The notes: generated by a model from the letters alone, not told the origin. A DNA stretch of 64,000 nucleotides from CBDDIP01 sp965229005 (GCA_965229005.1 CBDDIP010000002.1:1922001-1986000), one strand, 5' to 3'. Positions 33,622 through 41,946 are shown, counted from the first letter of the stretch. Numbers and translations are program-made.

Positions 33622-34671
33622 TCAGCCGGCGAGCAGCTGCTCGACCAGGGAGTGGACCTGGTCGACGGAGATGGCGAAGCCGATGTTCGCCGCGTTGACG
33701 CCGCTGCTGCTGGCGGCCACGGCGGTGTTGATGCCGATGACCTCACCGTCGGCGTTGAGCAGCGGGCCACCCGAGTTGCCGGAGCTGATCGCCGCGTCGG
33801 TCTGCACGAGCCCGGACAACGTGCCCGATTCGTCCTCGATCGAACGGTCGAGTGCGGAGACGATGCCCTGCGTGACGGTGAGCCCGCCTTCGAGCGCCAG
33901 TGCGTTGCCGATGGCGACGACCTGATCGCCGACCTGCACGGCCGATGACGAGCCGAACGTGGCCGGCACGAGCCCGGTGGTGTCGTCGACCTTCAGGACG
34001 GCGATGTCGTGCTCGGTGTCGGTGGCGACGACGGTGGCCTTTCGTGCCGTCGTCTCGCCGGCCAGCGTGACGGTGACCGAGGTGGCGTCGGCGACGACGT
34101 GGGCGTTGGTGACGATGTGGCCCTGGTCGTCGTACACGACCCCGGTGCCGGCGGCAGTGCCGGTCTGGGTGAACGGGCCCTGGCGCTGCTGGATCGTGGT
34201 GTCGATGGAGACCACCGAACCCTGCACTGCGGCGACGACGTCAGCAACGCTCAGGTTCTGGCCGGAGAAGGCCACGCTCTCGGCCTGCACACCGCTGGAC
34301 GAGGTGGAAGCGTCGCTGCTGTTGCTGGCGGCGAACCACCCGCCGCCGGCACCGGCGACGAGCGAGAGCGCGGCGACGCCTAGGGGGAGGAGCGCCCGTC
34401 GGTGCCGCCGTCGCGTGGACGTTCGGCTGGTCACTGTGGAGTGCGTCGCCGGCTCGTCACCGCTGGTGTGTGGAGACCAGTGCGGTTCGAACGGCGGCAC
34501 CGACGGGAGATCGTGATGAGAGGGTGGTTCCCACATCGCCGCCGGTTCGCCGAACCACAGCGGGGGAGCAGTGTGGTTCGGCGTCGCCGGCGGCGTGCGG
34601 GAGATCTGTGGGTCGATGTTCTGTGGGTCGACGGGCGGCTCACTCGGTTGGTTGTCCGGTTCGTTTGCCAT
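33622..34671 (-). CDS. membrane-anchored HtrA/DegP-like serine protease without PDZ domain
   Basis: A 349-residue protein. Residues ~1-90 are a Pro-rich cytoplasmic segment. One transmembrane helix is at ~93-118 (ALLPLGVAALSLVAGAGGGWFAA), followed by a Ser-rich linker and a trypsin-like domain with His in TNAHVV, Asp in EHDIAVL and Ser in GNSGGPL. The usual C-terminal PDZ domain is missing; the protein ends just after the catalytic domain. It probably degrades damaged envelope proteins. The ATG at 34671 is preferred, because further upstream the frame enters the repeat at 34721-34838. Confidence 0.87.
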   Translation of the reverse strand: MANEPDNQPSEPPVDPQNIDPQISRTPPATPNHTAPPLWFGEPAAMWEPPSHHDLPSVPPFEPHWSPHTSGDEPATHSTVTSRTSTRRRHRRALLPLGVAALSLVAGAGGGWFAASNSSDASTSSSGVQAESVAFSGQNLSVADVVAAVQGSVVSIDTTIQQRQGPFTQTGTAAGTGVVYDDQGHIVTNAHVVADATSVTVTLAGETTARKATVVATDTEHDIAVLKVDDTTGLVPATFGSSSAVQVGDQVVAIGNALALEGGLTVTQGIVSALDRSIEDESGTLSGLVQTDAAISSGNSGGPLLNADGEVIGINTAVAASSSGVNAANIGFAISVDQVHSLVEQLLAG

Positions 34672-34720
34672 GTGTCGATCGTGCGCCCCGCCCCTCCACG
34701 CCCCGTCCGCGCTTCCTGGG

Positions 34721-34838
34721 AGTTCGATGGGAACGGGTCGAGTGGAGGCTTCGGCGTCCACCCGGGTGAGCGCCAAACCCTCCACAGCCAGCGTGTGGAG
34801 GGTTTCAGGCCCAGCCGGGTGCCCGCCAAACCCTCCAC
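34721..34838. repeat. 118-bp intergenic palindromic repeat, copy 1
   Basis: This element recurs at 35466-35583 with the same length and 8 differences by my alignment. Each copy holds two direct 28-nt units (here 34758-34785 and 34811-34838), built on the palindrome CACCCGGGTG and ending CAAACCCTCCAC. Between them is a perfect 12-bp stem, AAACCCTCCACA / TGTGGAGGGTTT (34775-34786 and 34794-34805). It looks like a REP/BIME-type element and may also terminate the GNAT gene. Confidence 0.75.
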
Positions 34839-34850
34839 TTCAGGAGCGCG

Positions 34851-35426
34851 TCAGGCGTCGGTGGCGAGGTGGGACCACAGGCACATGTCGTGCCAGCCGT
34901 CGGCGTGGCGCAACGCGCTGCGCCGGATGCCCTCCTCGACGAAGCCGGCACGCTGGGCAACGCGCCGTGACGGCACGTTGCGCGTGGAGTGCTGGAGCTC
35001 GATGCGATGCACGCCGACCTCGTGCGCCCAGGCGGTGATGGCGATGGCGGCGCGTGATGCGATCCCGCGTCCCCGGCCGGCCGGCAGGAGCCAGTAGCCG
35101 ATCTCGGCGTGTCCCTCTCCCAACCGGAGATGGAGGCCGACTCGGCCGAGCACGTCATCGCTGCGGTCGGTGATCGCCCAACTCGGCGACGTCTCGGCGC
35201 GCCATGCGGCATGCGTGCCGTCGATCCACGTCGTGGCCTCGGCGACCGTGTCGCAGCGGCGTTGGTGCCAGTGCTGGATGTCCGCCGTCGAGAAGGCCTC
35301 GATCACGGCGGGGGCATCCGCAGCGCGGAACGGCCGCAGGATCAGGTCGGCGTCGACGTCGACCTCGGGCTGCTCGCCGCCGCCGAGCGTGCCGGCGACG
35401 ACGATCGGCTGGTCCATCCGGGTCAC
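34851..35426 (-). CDS. RimJ/RimL-type GNAT acetyltransferase
   Basis: A 191-residue N-acetyltransferase. 'LILRPFRAADAPAVIEAFST' is the family start, and 'AEIGYWLLPAGRGRGIASRAAIAITAWAHEVGVHRIELQHSTRNVPSRRVAQRAGF' contains the acetyl-CoA loop (RGRGIA) and the C-terminal motif. It acetylates protein N-termini or small amines; the target is unknown. The whole gene lies between the two directly repeated 118-bp elements, as if the repeat-gene-repeat unit were a cassette. The start may be GTG 35426 or ATG 35417. Confidence 0.82.
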   Translation of the reverse strand: MTRMDQPIVVAGTLGGGEQPEVDVDADLILRPFRAADAPAVIEAFSTADIQHWHQRRCDTVAEATTWIDGTHAAWRAETSPSWAITDRSDDVLGRVGLHLRLGEGHAEIGYWLLPAGRGRGIASRAAIAITAWAHEVGVHRIELQHSTRNVPSRRVAQRAGFVEEGIRRSALRHADGWHDMCLWSHLATDA

Positions 35427-35465
35427 TCGGCCACTCTGCCATCCTCTCGGGCTCGCTGCCTGAGG

Positions 35466-35583
35466 AGCTCGATGGGAACGCGTCGAGTGGAGGCTTCAGC
35501 GTCCACCCGGGTGCGCGCCAAATCCTCCACAGCCAGCGTGTGGAGGGTCTCAGGCCCACCCGGGTGCGCGCCAAACCCTCCAC
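35466..35583. repeat. 118-bp intergenic palindromic repeat, copy 2
   Basis: Second copy of the element at 34721-34838, with units at 35503-35530 and 35556-35583. It ends 25 nt before the -35 box of dnaE2 and lies upstream of the GNAT start on the other strand. Confidence 0.75.
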
Positions 35584-35607
35584 TGCGGGCGCTCGATCCT
35601 CGTCCCC

Positions 35608-35636
35608 TTGCGATCGAACGTGCGTTCGTCTACGTT
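35608..35636 (+). promoter_or_regulatory. SOS promoter with perfect LexA box for dnaE2
   Basis: -35 TTGCGA (35608-35613), 17-nt spacer, -10 TACGTT (35631-35636), and the ATG 6 nt later. The spacer contains CGAACGTGCGTTCG (35615-35628), a full match to the LexA consensus CGAAC-N4-GTTCG. LexA bound here would exclude RNA polymerase, and the start is probably leaderless. Confidence 0.8.
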
Positions 35637-35642
35637 CGATCG

Positions 35643-38600
35643 ATGGGCTTCAACAACCCCGACATGCCCTGGAAGGAGGTCGAACGGCTCCTCTCTGGAT
35701 CGACGCCTGGACCGACCAACAGCACCGCTGAGCAGGACGTTCGTGGTCGAGACGGGCGCGCCCCGGGGTCGCCGTCGTGGAACGCCGGCGGCGATGGGCC
35801 GGCGTGGAGTCGCAAGCGCCAGCCGTTCCAGCCCAGCGAACCCGACGCCACCAAGCCGCTGCTGCGCCCGGGTTCGACCACCCCGTACGCCGAGCTGCAC
35901 TGCCACAGCAACTTCTCCTTCCTCGACGGCGCCTCCCACCCCGAGCAGCTGGCCGAGGAGGCCCACCGCCTCGGGCTGGAGGCGTTGGCGATCACCGATC
36001 ACGACGGGCTCTACGGCATCGTCCGCTTTGCCGAAGCCGCTCGCGCCGTCGGCCTGCCCACCGTGTTCGGCGCCGAGATCACGCTGCTGGCTGGGTCGCG
36101 TGGCGAGGCTCCGGCGCGTGAGCGAGTGGCTCGCAGCGAAGAGGACACGCAGCGCCAGCAACGGGTGACCACGCCCAACGAACTGCACCTGCCCGACCCG
36201 CATGGCAAGCACCTCCTGGTGCTGGCCGACGGGCCCGACGGCTACGCCCGCTTGGCGCGCACGCTGAGCCTCGGCCACCTCGCCGGCGAGAAGGGCGCGC
36301 CGCAGTTCACGTTGGCCGATGCGTCGCACACGTTGGCCGGCCACGCCTGGGTGCTCACCGGGTGCCGCAAAGGTGCGGTGCCGGCGGCACTCGTCGAGCA
36401 CGGGCCGTCGGCTGCGGCGCGAGAGCTGCGCGCGTTGATGGAGGCGTTCGGTCGCGACCGCGTGCTGGTCGAGCTGTGGGATCACGGCGACCCGATGGAC
36501 TCGGTGCGCAACGACGCGCTCGCCGAGCTCGCCGCCCGTCACGACGTGGCGTGCGTGGCCACCAACAACGTGCACTACGCCACGCCGTCGCAACGCAAGC
36601 TGGCCACCGCGGTCGCCGCGGTGCGCGCCCGGCGCAGCCTCGACGAGCTGGATCCGTGGCTGCCCGCTTCCGCTGGCGCGCACCTGCGCAGCGGGGCCGA
36701 ACAAGCTCGCCGCTTCCTGCGCTACCCCGGCGTGGTCGAGCTCGCCGCCGAGATCGGGCGCGCCGCCGCGTTCGACCTGTCGCTCGTCGCCCCGCACCTC
36801 CCGCCGTTCCCGTGCCCGGACGGCCTGTCGGAGATGCAGTTCCTGCGGCGCATCGTCGAGGCCGGTGCGCGTCACCGCTACGGCGAACGGCCGGCCGCGC
36901 ACGAAGACCTGTCGTTGCGCGCCCGCGCTTGGCACACCATCGACCACGAGCTGGAGGTGATCGAGGGCCTCGGGTTCGCCGGCTACTTCCTCGTCGTGTG
37001 GGACCTCGTCGAGTTCTGCAACCGCGCCAACATCTTCTGCCAAGGGCGAGGAAGCGCCGCCAACAGCGCGGTCTGCTACGCCCTCGGCGTCACCAAGGCG
37101 GATGCCGTGTCGCTCGGTCTGCTGTTCGAGCGCTTCCTGTCGCCCGAGCGCGACGGTCCGCCGGACATCGACATCGACATCGAGAGCGACCGCCGCGAAG
37201 AGGTTATCCAGTACGTCTACGGGCGCTACGGCCGCCACCACACCGCGCAGGTCGCCAACGTGATCACCTACCGCTCGCGCTCGGCGGTGCGCGACATGGC
37301 TCGCGCCCTCGGCTTCGCCCCCGGCCAGCAGGACGCGTGGAGCAAGCAGATGGACGCATGGGGCAACGTCGCCGCCACCGAGCAGCAGGGCGACCACGAC
37401 ATCCCGGCATCGGTGATGGAGCTGGCCGCCGAGATCGAGGACGCGCCGCGCCACCTCGGCATCCACTCCGGCGGGATGGTCATCTGCGACCGGCCGGTGA
37501 TCGAGGTCTGCCCGGTGGAGTGGGCGCGGATGGACCAGCGCAGCGTGCTGCAGTGGGACAAGGACGACTGCGCCGCGGTCGGGTTGGTCAAGTTCGACCT
37601 GCTCGGCCTGGGCATGCTCAGCGCGCTGCACTACGCCGTCGATCTGATCCGCGAGCACCGCGGCTACGAGGTCGACCTGGCCACCATCCCGCAGGAGGAC
37701 GACGTCTACGCCATGCTCTGCCGGGCCGACACGGTGGGCGTGTTCCAGATCGAGAGCCGGGCGCAGATGGCCACGCTGCCGCGGCTCAAGCCGCGCCGGT
37801 TCTACGACCTCGTCGTCGAGGTCGCGCTGATCCGCCCCGGGCCCATCCAGGGCGGGTCGGTGCACCCGTACATCCGTCGCCGCAACGGGCAGGAGCCGAT
37901 CACCTACCTGCACCCGCTGCTGGAGAACAGTCTCGGCAAGACGCTCGGCGTGCCGCTGTTCCAGGAGCAGCTGATGCAGATGGCCATCGACGTCGCCGGC
38001 TTCACGCCGAGCGAAGCCGATCAGCTGCGACAGGCGATGGGATCCAAGCGCAGCAAGGCGCGGATGGAGCGGTTGAAGGTTCGCCTCTACGAGGGCATGG
38101 CCGAGCGCGGCATCCACGGCGAGGTTGCCGACGAGATCTTCATGAAGATGGCAGCCTTCGCCAACTACGGCTTCCCGGAGAGCCACAGCGTGTCGTTCTC
38201 GTACCTCGTCTACGCGTCCTCGTGGATCAAGTTCCACGAGCCGGCGGCGTTCTGCGCAGCGCTGCTGAACGCGCAGCCGATGGGCTTCTGGAGCCCGCAC
38301 ACGTTGGTGCAGGACGCTCGCCGCCACGGCGTGGAGGTGCTCACCCCCGACCTCAACGCCTCGATCGCCGGCGCCACGCTCGAGCCGTGCGTCGGCAGCG
38401 TCGGTGACGTGGCCGTGCGGTTGGGCATCGGCTCCGTGCGCGGCGTCGGCGCCGATCTCGCTGCCGAGATCGAGGCCGGGCGGCCGTACGCGTCGTTGGA
38501 GGATCTCGTGCGCGGCGTGCCCTCGTTGCAATTGCAACAACTGGAGGCGATGGCCACTGCGGGGTTGTTCGAGCAGTGCTTCGGCATGGAGCGTCGTGAG

Positions 38601-39104
38601 GCGTTGTGGGCGGTCGGCGCGGCGGTGCAGTCGCGGCCCGACCGGTTGCCCGGCACGGCGACGGGGGAGCGCGCCCCGCAGCTGCCGGGGATGGACCTCA
38701 TCGAGACCGCCGTGGCCGACCTGTGGGCCACGGGCGTCGCGCCCACCGGCCACCCGACGCAGTTCCTGCGCACGGAGCTCGATCGCCGCGGGGTCACCAC
38801 CTGCCTCGGGTTGTGGGACCGCCCGCCGGGGTGCCGGATCACCGTGGCCGGAACGGTCACCCATCGCCAACGGCCGATGACCGCGCAGGGCACCACGTTC
38901 ATCAGCCTCGAGGACGAGACCGGTCTGATGAACGTCGTCGTCTCCAAGGGGTGTTGGGCGCGACACCGGCGCATCGCCCGCGACGCGCCGGCACTGCTGG
39001 TGCGTGGCCGCATGGAGCGCAGCGAGGGCGTCATCAACATCATCGCCGAAGAGCTCACCCCGCTGCCCGTCCCCGCCAGCAACCGCAGCCGCGACTTCCG
39101 CTGA
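35643..39104 (+). CDS. dnaE2: error-prone DNA polymerase III alpha subunit DnaE2
   Basis: A 1153-residue C-family polymerase. The PHP domain starts at residue ~82 (AELHCHSNFSFLDGA, AITDHDGLYG). The catalytic aspartates are in PDIDIDIES near residues 506-514, and the third is probably in KFDLLGL near 655. The DnaE2-typical 'VALIRPGPIQGGSVHPYIRRRNG' and the tandem HhH follow, with a C-terminal OB fold (GTVTHRQRPMTAQGTTFISLEDETG). It performs translesion synthesis with ImuA'/ImuB. Upstream in-frame codons back to 35109 cross the GNAT gene and the LexA promoter, so the ATG at 35643 is the start. DNA-damage induction is expected. Confidence 0.92.
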   Translation: MGFNNPDMPWKEVERLLSGSTPGPTNSTAEQDVRGRDGRAPGSPSWNAGGDGPAWSRKRQPFQPSEPDATKPLLRPGSTTPYAELHCHSNFSFLDGASHPEQLAEEAHRLGLEALAITDHDGLYGIVRFAEAARAVGLPTVFGAEITLLAGSRGEAPARERVARSEEDTQRQQRVTTPNELHLPDPHGKHLLVLADGPDGYARLARTLSLGHLAGEKGAPQFTLADASHTLAGHAWVLTGCRKGAVPAALVEHGPSAAARELRALMEAFGRDRVLVELWDHGDPMDSVRNDALAELAARHDVACVATNNVHYATPSQRKLATAVAAVRARRSLDELDPWLPASAGAHLRSGAEQARRFLRYPGVVELAAEIGRAAAFDLSLVAPHLPPFPCPDGLSEMQFLRRIVEAGARHRYGERPAAHEDLSLRARAWHTIDHELEVIEGLGFAGYFLVVWDLVEFCNRANIFCQGRGSAANSAVCYALGVTKADAVSLGLLFERFLSPERDGPPDIDIDIESDRREEVIQYVYGRYGRHHTAQVANVITYRSRSAVRDMARALGFAPGQQDAWSKQMDAWGNVAATEQQGDHDIPASVMELAAEIEDAPRHLGIHSGGMVICDRPVIEVCPVEWARMDQRSVLQWDKDDCAAVGLVKFDLLGLGMLSALHYAVDLIREHRGYEVDLATIPQEDDVYAMLCRADTVGVFQIESRAQMATLPRLKPRRFYDLVVEVALIRPGPIQGGSVHPYIRRRNGQEPITYLHPLLENSLGKTLGVPLFQEQLMQMAIDVAGFTPSEADQLRQAMGSKRSKARMERLKVRLYEGMAERGIHGEVADEIFMKMAAFANYGFPESHSVSFSYLVYASSWIKFHEPAAFCAALLNAQPMGFWSPHTLVQDARRHGVEVLTPDLNASIAGATLEPCVGSVGDVAVRLGIGSVRGVGADLAAEIEAGRPYASLEDLVRGVPSLQLQQLEAMATAGLFEQCFGMERREALWAVGAAVQSRPDRLPGTATGERAPQLPGMDLIETAVADLWATGVAPTGHPTQFLRTELDRRGVTTCLGLWDRPPGCRITVAGTVTHRQRPMTAQGTTFISLEDETGLMNVVVSKGCWARHRRIARDAPALLVRGRMERSEGVINIIAEELTPLPVPASNRSRDFR

Positions 39105-39127
39105 CGCCGACCCGGTGACACCGCAGG

Positions 39128-39160
39128 CATCAGATGTCCGCGTCAGGCGGACATCTGATG
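39128..39160 (+). terminator. perfect 14-bp stem-loop after dnaE2
   Basis: CATCAGATGTCCGC (39128-39141) and GCGGACATCTGATG (39147-39160) are exact inverses around a 5-nt loop, 24 nt after the dnaE2 stop. There is no T-tract. It probably terminates dnaE2 transcription. Confidence 0.65.
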
Positions 39161-39180
39161 CCGGCGATCGAACTCATCGG

Positions 39181-39186
39181 TACCCT
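39181..39186 (+). promoter_or_regulatory. -10 box upstream of hypothetical gene
   Basis: TACCCT is followed by a ~65-nt stretch and then a GGAGG ribosome-binding site and the ATG at 39258. This would be a leadered transcript, unlike many neighbours. Confidence 0.35.
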
Positions 39187-39257
39187 GCCGCCACGGCCAT
39201 GCGCCGCTCGTCGCTCGTCCGACCTCGACTGTCCGAAGACCTGTTGGAGGGTTGGCC

Positions 39258-39749
39258 ATGAGCGCCACCGGCACACGCGATCCGTTCCGCGACTACATCA
39301 CCCCCAATGGCGACATCGGGCCCGAGTGCACGCACTGGTGTGCGCCACTGCACATGGTGACGAAGGCGCTCGACGGCGCCGACTTCGCCAGGCACTTCAA
39401 TCCGAACGACTTCATGGTGATGGCGGCGCTCAAGCGCCGCGGCAAGCCGCTGCTGTACCTGTACAAGCACTCCTACACCCGTCGCTACCTCAACGTCGAC
39501 GCTGCGGGTGGCGTGTGGAAGTACTGCGCACCGAAGGATCTCACGAGCGATTCGCGTGGGCGCTACGTCCGACTTCGGGATCTGCGGACGGCGATCATGC
39601 GGCTGGAGCTGTGGTTGCTGCCTCGCATGGATCCGCGGCGGTTCGGTGGCCCCGAGTTGGCGGACTGGGGCAACGGCGATGATTGGGACGACGTCCCCTG
39701 GGCTGCTGCCGACACCTACGATTGGTCGACCTGGGACGATGTGCAGTAG
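39258..39749 (+). CDS. conserved-looking hypothetical protein
   Basis: A 163-residue soluble protein that I do not recognise. It is rich in Trp, Tyr and Asp, with 'TPNGDIGPECTHWCAPLHMVTKALDGADFARHFN', 'RRGKPLLYLYKHSYTRRYLNVD' and an acidic Trp/Asp-rich tail (WGNGDDWDDVPWAAADTYDWSTWDDV). There is no signal peptide or membrane segment. GGAGG lies 7 nt before the ATG at 39258. It directly precedes the VapBC pair with no intervening gap, but the antitoxin has its own promoter. Confidence 0.7.
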   Translation: MSATGTRDPFRDYITPNGDIGPECTHWCAPLHMVTKALDGADFARHFNPNDFMVMAALKRRGKPLLYLYKHSYTRRYLNVDAAGGVWKYCAPKDLTSDSRGRYVRLRDLRTAIMRLELWLLPRMDPRRFGGPELADWGNGDDWDDVPWAAADTYDWSTWDDVQ

Positions 39750-39766
39750 TAGTATGGGCACCCATA
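39750..39766 (+). promoter_or_regulatory. vapB promoter with autoregulatory palindrome
   Basis: A TAGTAT -10 box (39750-39755) overlaps the palindrome TATGGGCACCCATA (39753-39766). The palindrome spans the expected transcription start and the antitoxin ATG, as is usual for operators bound by VapBC complexes. Confidence 0.6.
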
Positions 39767-40005
39767 TGAAGACCACGGTGGAGATCGCCGACCCGTTGTT
39801 CAACGAGGTCAAGGCCGCTGCACGAACTCGCAACACGACCGTGCGCGCCTTGATCGAAGAGGGGCTGCGGCGCGTGCTGGCAGACCCCGCCGGGCAGCGG
39901 TACGAGTTGCCCGACCTCAGCTACGGCAGTGAAGGCCCGACCGATCTGTGGAACACGACGACGTGGGAGCAGAAGCTCGAGATCATCTACGAGGGGCGCG
40001 TGTGA
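39766..40005 (+). CDS. VapB-type antitoxin
   Basis: A 79-residue ribbon-helix-helix antitoxin. The N-terminal 'MKTTVEIADPLFNEVKAAARTRNTTVRALIEEGLRRVL' is the DNA-binding RHH fold, and the C-terminal tail (YELPDLSYGSEGPTDLWNTTTWEQ) is the toxin-neutralising part. It overlaps the toxin start by GTGA. An alternative ATG at 39754 would add four residues but lies in the operator. Confidence 0.85.
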   Translation: MKTTVEIADPLFNEVKAAARTRNTTVRALIEEGLRRVLADPAGQRYELPDLSYGSEGPTDLWNTTTWEQKLEIIYEGRV

Positions 40006-40436
40006 TCGCCGTCGACACCAACGTGCTCGTCAACGCGCATCGACCTCGAGCGCCGTTCCACGTGGCCGGCGCCGATGCGATGCGCGAGCTCGCCGAAGGC
40101 GACGCGATGTGGGCAATCCCCTGGCCGTGCGTGCACGAGTTCATCGGGGTCGTCACCAGAGCGTCCCTGTGGCCCGACCCCACCCCGGTTGCTCGAGCAG
40201 TTGCGCAGGTCCGAGCCTGGGTGGGATCGCCGACGGCGCGATTGATCGGGGAGAGTGAACACCACCTCGACACACTGGCCGATCTACTCGACCGCGGACA
40301 GATCACGGGAGCGAAGGTCCACGACGCTTGCGTGGCGGCGATCTGTCTCGACCACGGGGTGCGTGAATTGCTCACCGCAGATCGCGACTTCAGCCGCTTC
40401 CCGCAGCTGCGAACGCGCAACCCGCTCATCGCCTGA
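40002..40436 (+). CDS. VapC-type PIN-domain ribonuclease toxin
   Basis: A 144-residue PIN-domain toxin that would cleave RNA when freed from VapB. The acidic residues are in place: Asp5 (AVDTNVLV), Glu near 45 (PCVHEFIGVV), Asp near 105 (GAKVHDACVAAICLDHG) and Asp near 125 (LLTADRDFSRF). The GTG at 40002 overlaps the antitoxin stop. A short stem-loop covers its 3' end. Confidence 0.88.
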   Translation: MIAVDTNVLVNAHRPRAPFHVAGADAMRELAEGDAMWAIPWPCVHEFIGVVTRASLWPDPTPVARAVAQVRAWVGSPTARLIGESEHHLDTLADLLDRGQITGAKVHDACVAAICLDHGVRELLTADRDFSRFPQLRTRNPLIA

Positions 40437-40451
40437 GTGGCTCGGTCAGGC
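40431..40451 (+). terminator. short stem-loop at the vapC 3' end
   Basis: GCCTGA (40431-40436, including the stop) pairs with TCAGGC (40446-40451) across a 9-nt loop. A modest stem, so only a possible terminator. Confidence 0.35.
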
Positions 40452-40501
40452 AGCACAGGTTGCGTGCGGCGCAACTTCTGATGCCTGGGCGGGCGGTTTC
40501 G

Positions 40502-40507
40502 TAGGCT
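40502..40507 (+). promoter_or_regulatory. -10 box, probable leaderless start
   Basis: TAGGCT lies 6 nt before the ATG at 40514. Confidence 0.45.
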
Positions 40508-40513
40508 CGTCGC

Positions 40514-41443
40514 ATGCGAGCGTTTCGATTCGGGTACCAGGCGCGTGGGGGCACGGCCGACGAGCTGCGGGCGCAGGCTCGCTCTGCGGAGGCGGCCGGT
40601 TTCCACGTCATCAGCACCTTCGACCACGTCGGCAGCAACTGGGGCCCGACGCTGCCGTTGCTGGCGATGGCCGAGGCAACCACCACGTTGCGGGTGTGCC
40701 CGATGGTGATCAACAACGACTTCCACCACCCGGTGCACCTGACCGCCGAGTACGCCGCCCTCGATCACCTCACGGGTGGGCGCGTGGAACTGGGCATCGG
40801 CGCCGGCCACTCGTTCACCGAGTACGCCGCGATCGGTCAGCAGTTCGACCCGCCGGCGATGCGCAAGCAGCGGATGGCCGAATCGATCGAGGTGCTCCGC
40901 CGGCTGCTCGACGGCGAGACCGTCACGTTCCACGGCGAGCACTACGACCTCACCGAGGTGTCCACGATGCGTTCGCTGCAACCGCGGCTGCCGATCCTCG
41001 TCGGAGTGAACGGGAAGGCCGCGCTCACCCATGCCGCACAGCACGCCGACACCATCGGGCTGATGATGCTCGGCAAGACCCTGGAGGACGGGCAGCGCCA
41101 CGAGGTGCGGTGGCAGGCCGACCGCCTCGACGCGACCGTGGCGTTCATCAACGATGCGGCCGGGTCGCGGCGCGACGACATCGAGCTCAACGCGCTCGTC
41201 CAGGTCGTCGCCGTCACCGACGATCGTGAGACTGCGCTGGCCGAGGTGTGCGAGGGCGTGCCGACGCTGTCCCTCGAGGACGCCCGCACGACGCCGTTCA
41301 TCGCCGCCGGCACGGTCGACGAGATCGCCGCTCACCTGCGCGCCTGTCGCGATCGCTGGGGGATCACCTACTTCACCGTGCGCGACATCGACGCGTTCGC
41401 ACCGGTCATCGCCGCGCTGGGCGACGACGTCGCACCACGTTGA
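40514..41443 (+). CDS. LLM-class F420-dependent oxidoreductase
   Basis: A 309-residue luciferase-like TIM barrel of the F420-using type: 'FRFGYQARGGTADELRAQARSAEAAGFHVISTFDHVG', 'YAALDHLTGGRVELGIGAGHSFTEYAAIGQQF', 'PPAMRKQRMAESIEVLRRLLDGETVTFHGEHYDL' and 'PILVGVNGKAALTHAAQHADTIGLMML'. The substrate is unknown. It stands alone, followed by a lipoprotein gene after about 40 bp on the same strand. Confidence 0.85.
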   Translation: MRAFRFGYQARGGTADELRAQARSAEAAGFHVISTFDHVGSNWGPTLPLLAMAEATTTLRVCPMVINNDFHHPVHLTAEYAALDHLTGGRVELGIGAGHSFTEYAAIGQQFDPPAMRKQRMAESIEVLRRLLDGETVTFHGEHYDLTEVSTMRSLQPRLPILVGVNGKAALTHAAQHADTIGLMMLGKTLEDGQRHEVRWQADRLDATVAFINDAAGSRRDDIELNALVQVVAVTDDRETALAEVCEGVPTLSLEDARTTPFIAAGTVDEIAAHLRACRDRWGITYFTVRDIDAFAPVIAALGDDVAPR

Positions 41444-41481
41444 CGGGAACCGCGCGCCGCTGCCACAGCGTCGAACGTGCG

Positions 41482-41928
41482 ATGCGCCGCTTGCTGATCA
41501 CCTCGTTCGTCATCGCCATGGGCGCGGTCGCCGTCGCCGGGTGCTCCGACGACGGCGACGCCGGGCCGGCGACGTTCAAGCCGGCCAGCGTGTCGGTGCC
41601 GTCGGGCGACGTCGCGATCACGGAAGCCTTCGACGGGTTCCAGTACTACGGCGCGTGTCGCAACGAGACCGTGATGGTGGGTGCGACGATGTTCTACCCG
41701 CTGCTGCAGGAGCAACTCGATCGGCTCGACGTGTCGCGGTACGCGACCGAGGCGCCGCCGACGACAGGGGCCAAGTCCGGCCTCGCCGCTCGCGTCGTTC
41801 CGCCCGGACCCGGTGACGACATCGGCACGATGATCGTCTTCGAGGACGGCATCGCCCGCTTCGAGTCCGAGAGCGGCCGCGTCCTGTGGTTGACCGATCA
41901 GGAGCAGACGTACGACTGGGAGTGCTGA
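41482..41928 (+). CDS. small lipoprotein of unknown function
   Basis: A 148-residue exported lipoprotein. The signal peptide MRRLLITSFVIAMGAVAVAG precedes the lipobox Cys21, followed by an acidic/Gly linker and a compact domain with 'ITEAFDGFQYYGACRNETVMVGATMFYPLL' and 'MIVFEDGIARFESESGRVLWLTD'. The family is not recognised. It is transcribed in the same direction as the upstream LLM gene and convergent with the LysE gene. Confidence 0.75.
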   Translation: MRRLLITSFVIAMGAVAVAGCSDDGDAGPATFKPASVSVPSGDVAITEAFDGFQYYGACRNETVMVGATMFYPLLQEQLDRLDVSRYATEAPPTTGAKSGLAARVVPPGPGDDIGTMIVFEDGIARFESESGRVLWLTDQEQTYDWEC

Positions 41929-41946
41929 GTCCGTCAGTCGATGGCG

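Noticed and set aside
34721..35583. CRISPR array
   Set aside because: There are only four similar 28-nt units in two clusters, with non-unique spacers and no cas gene; this is better explained as REP-like elements.
35550..38966. 1138-codon open frame on the minus strand
   Set aside because: It is fully antisense to dnaE2 and has no recognisable motif, so it is a high-GC shadow.
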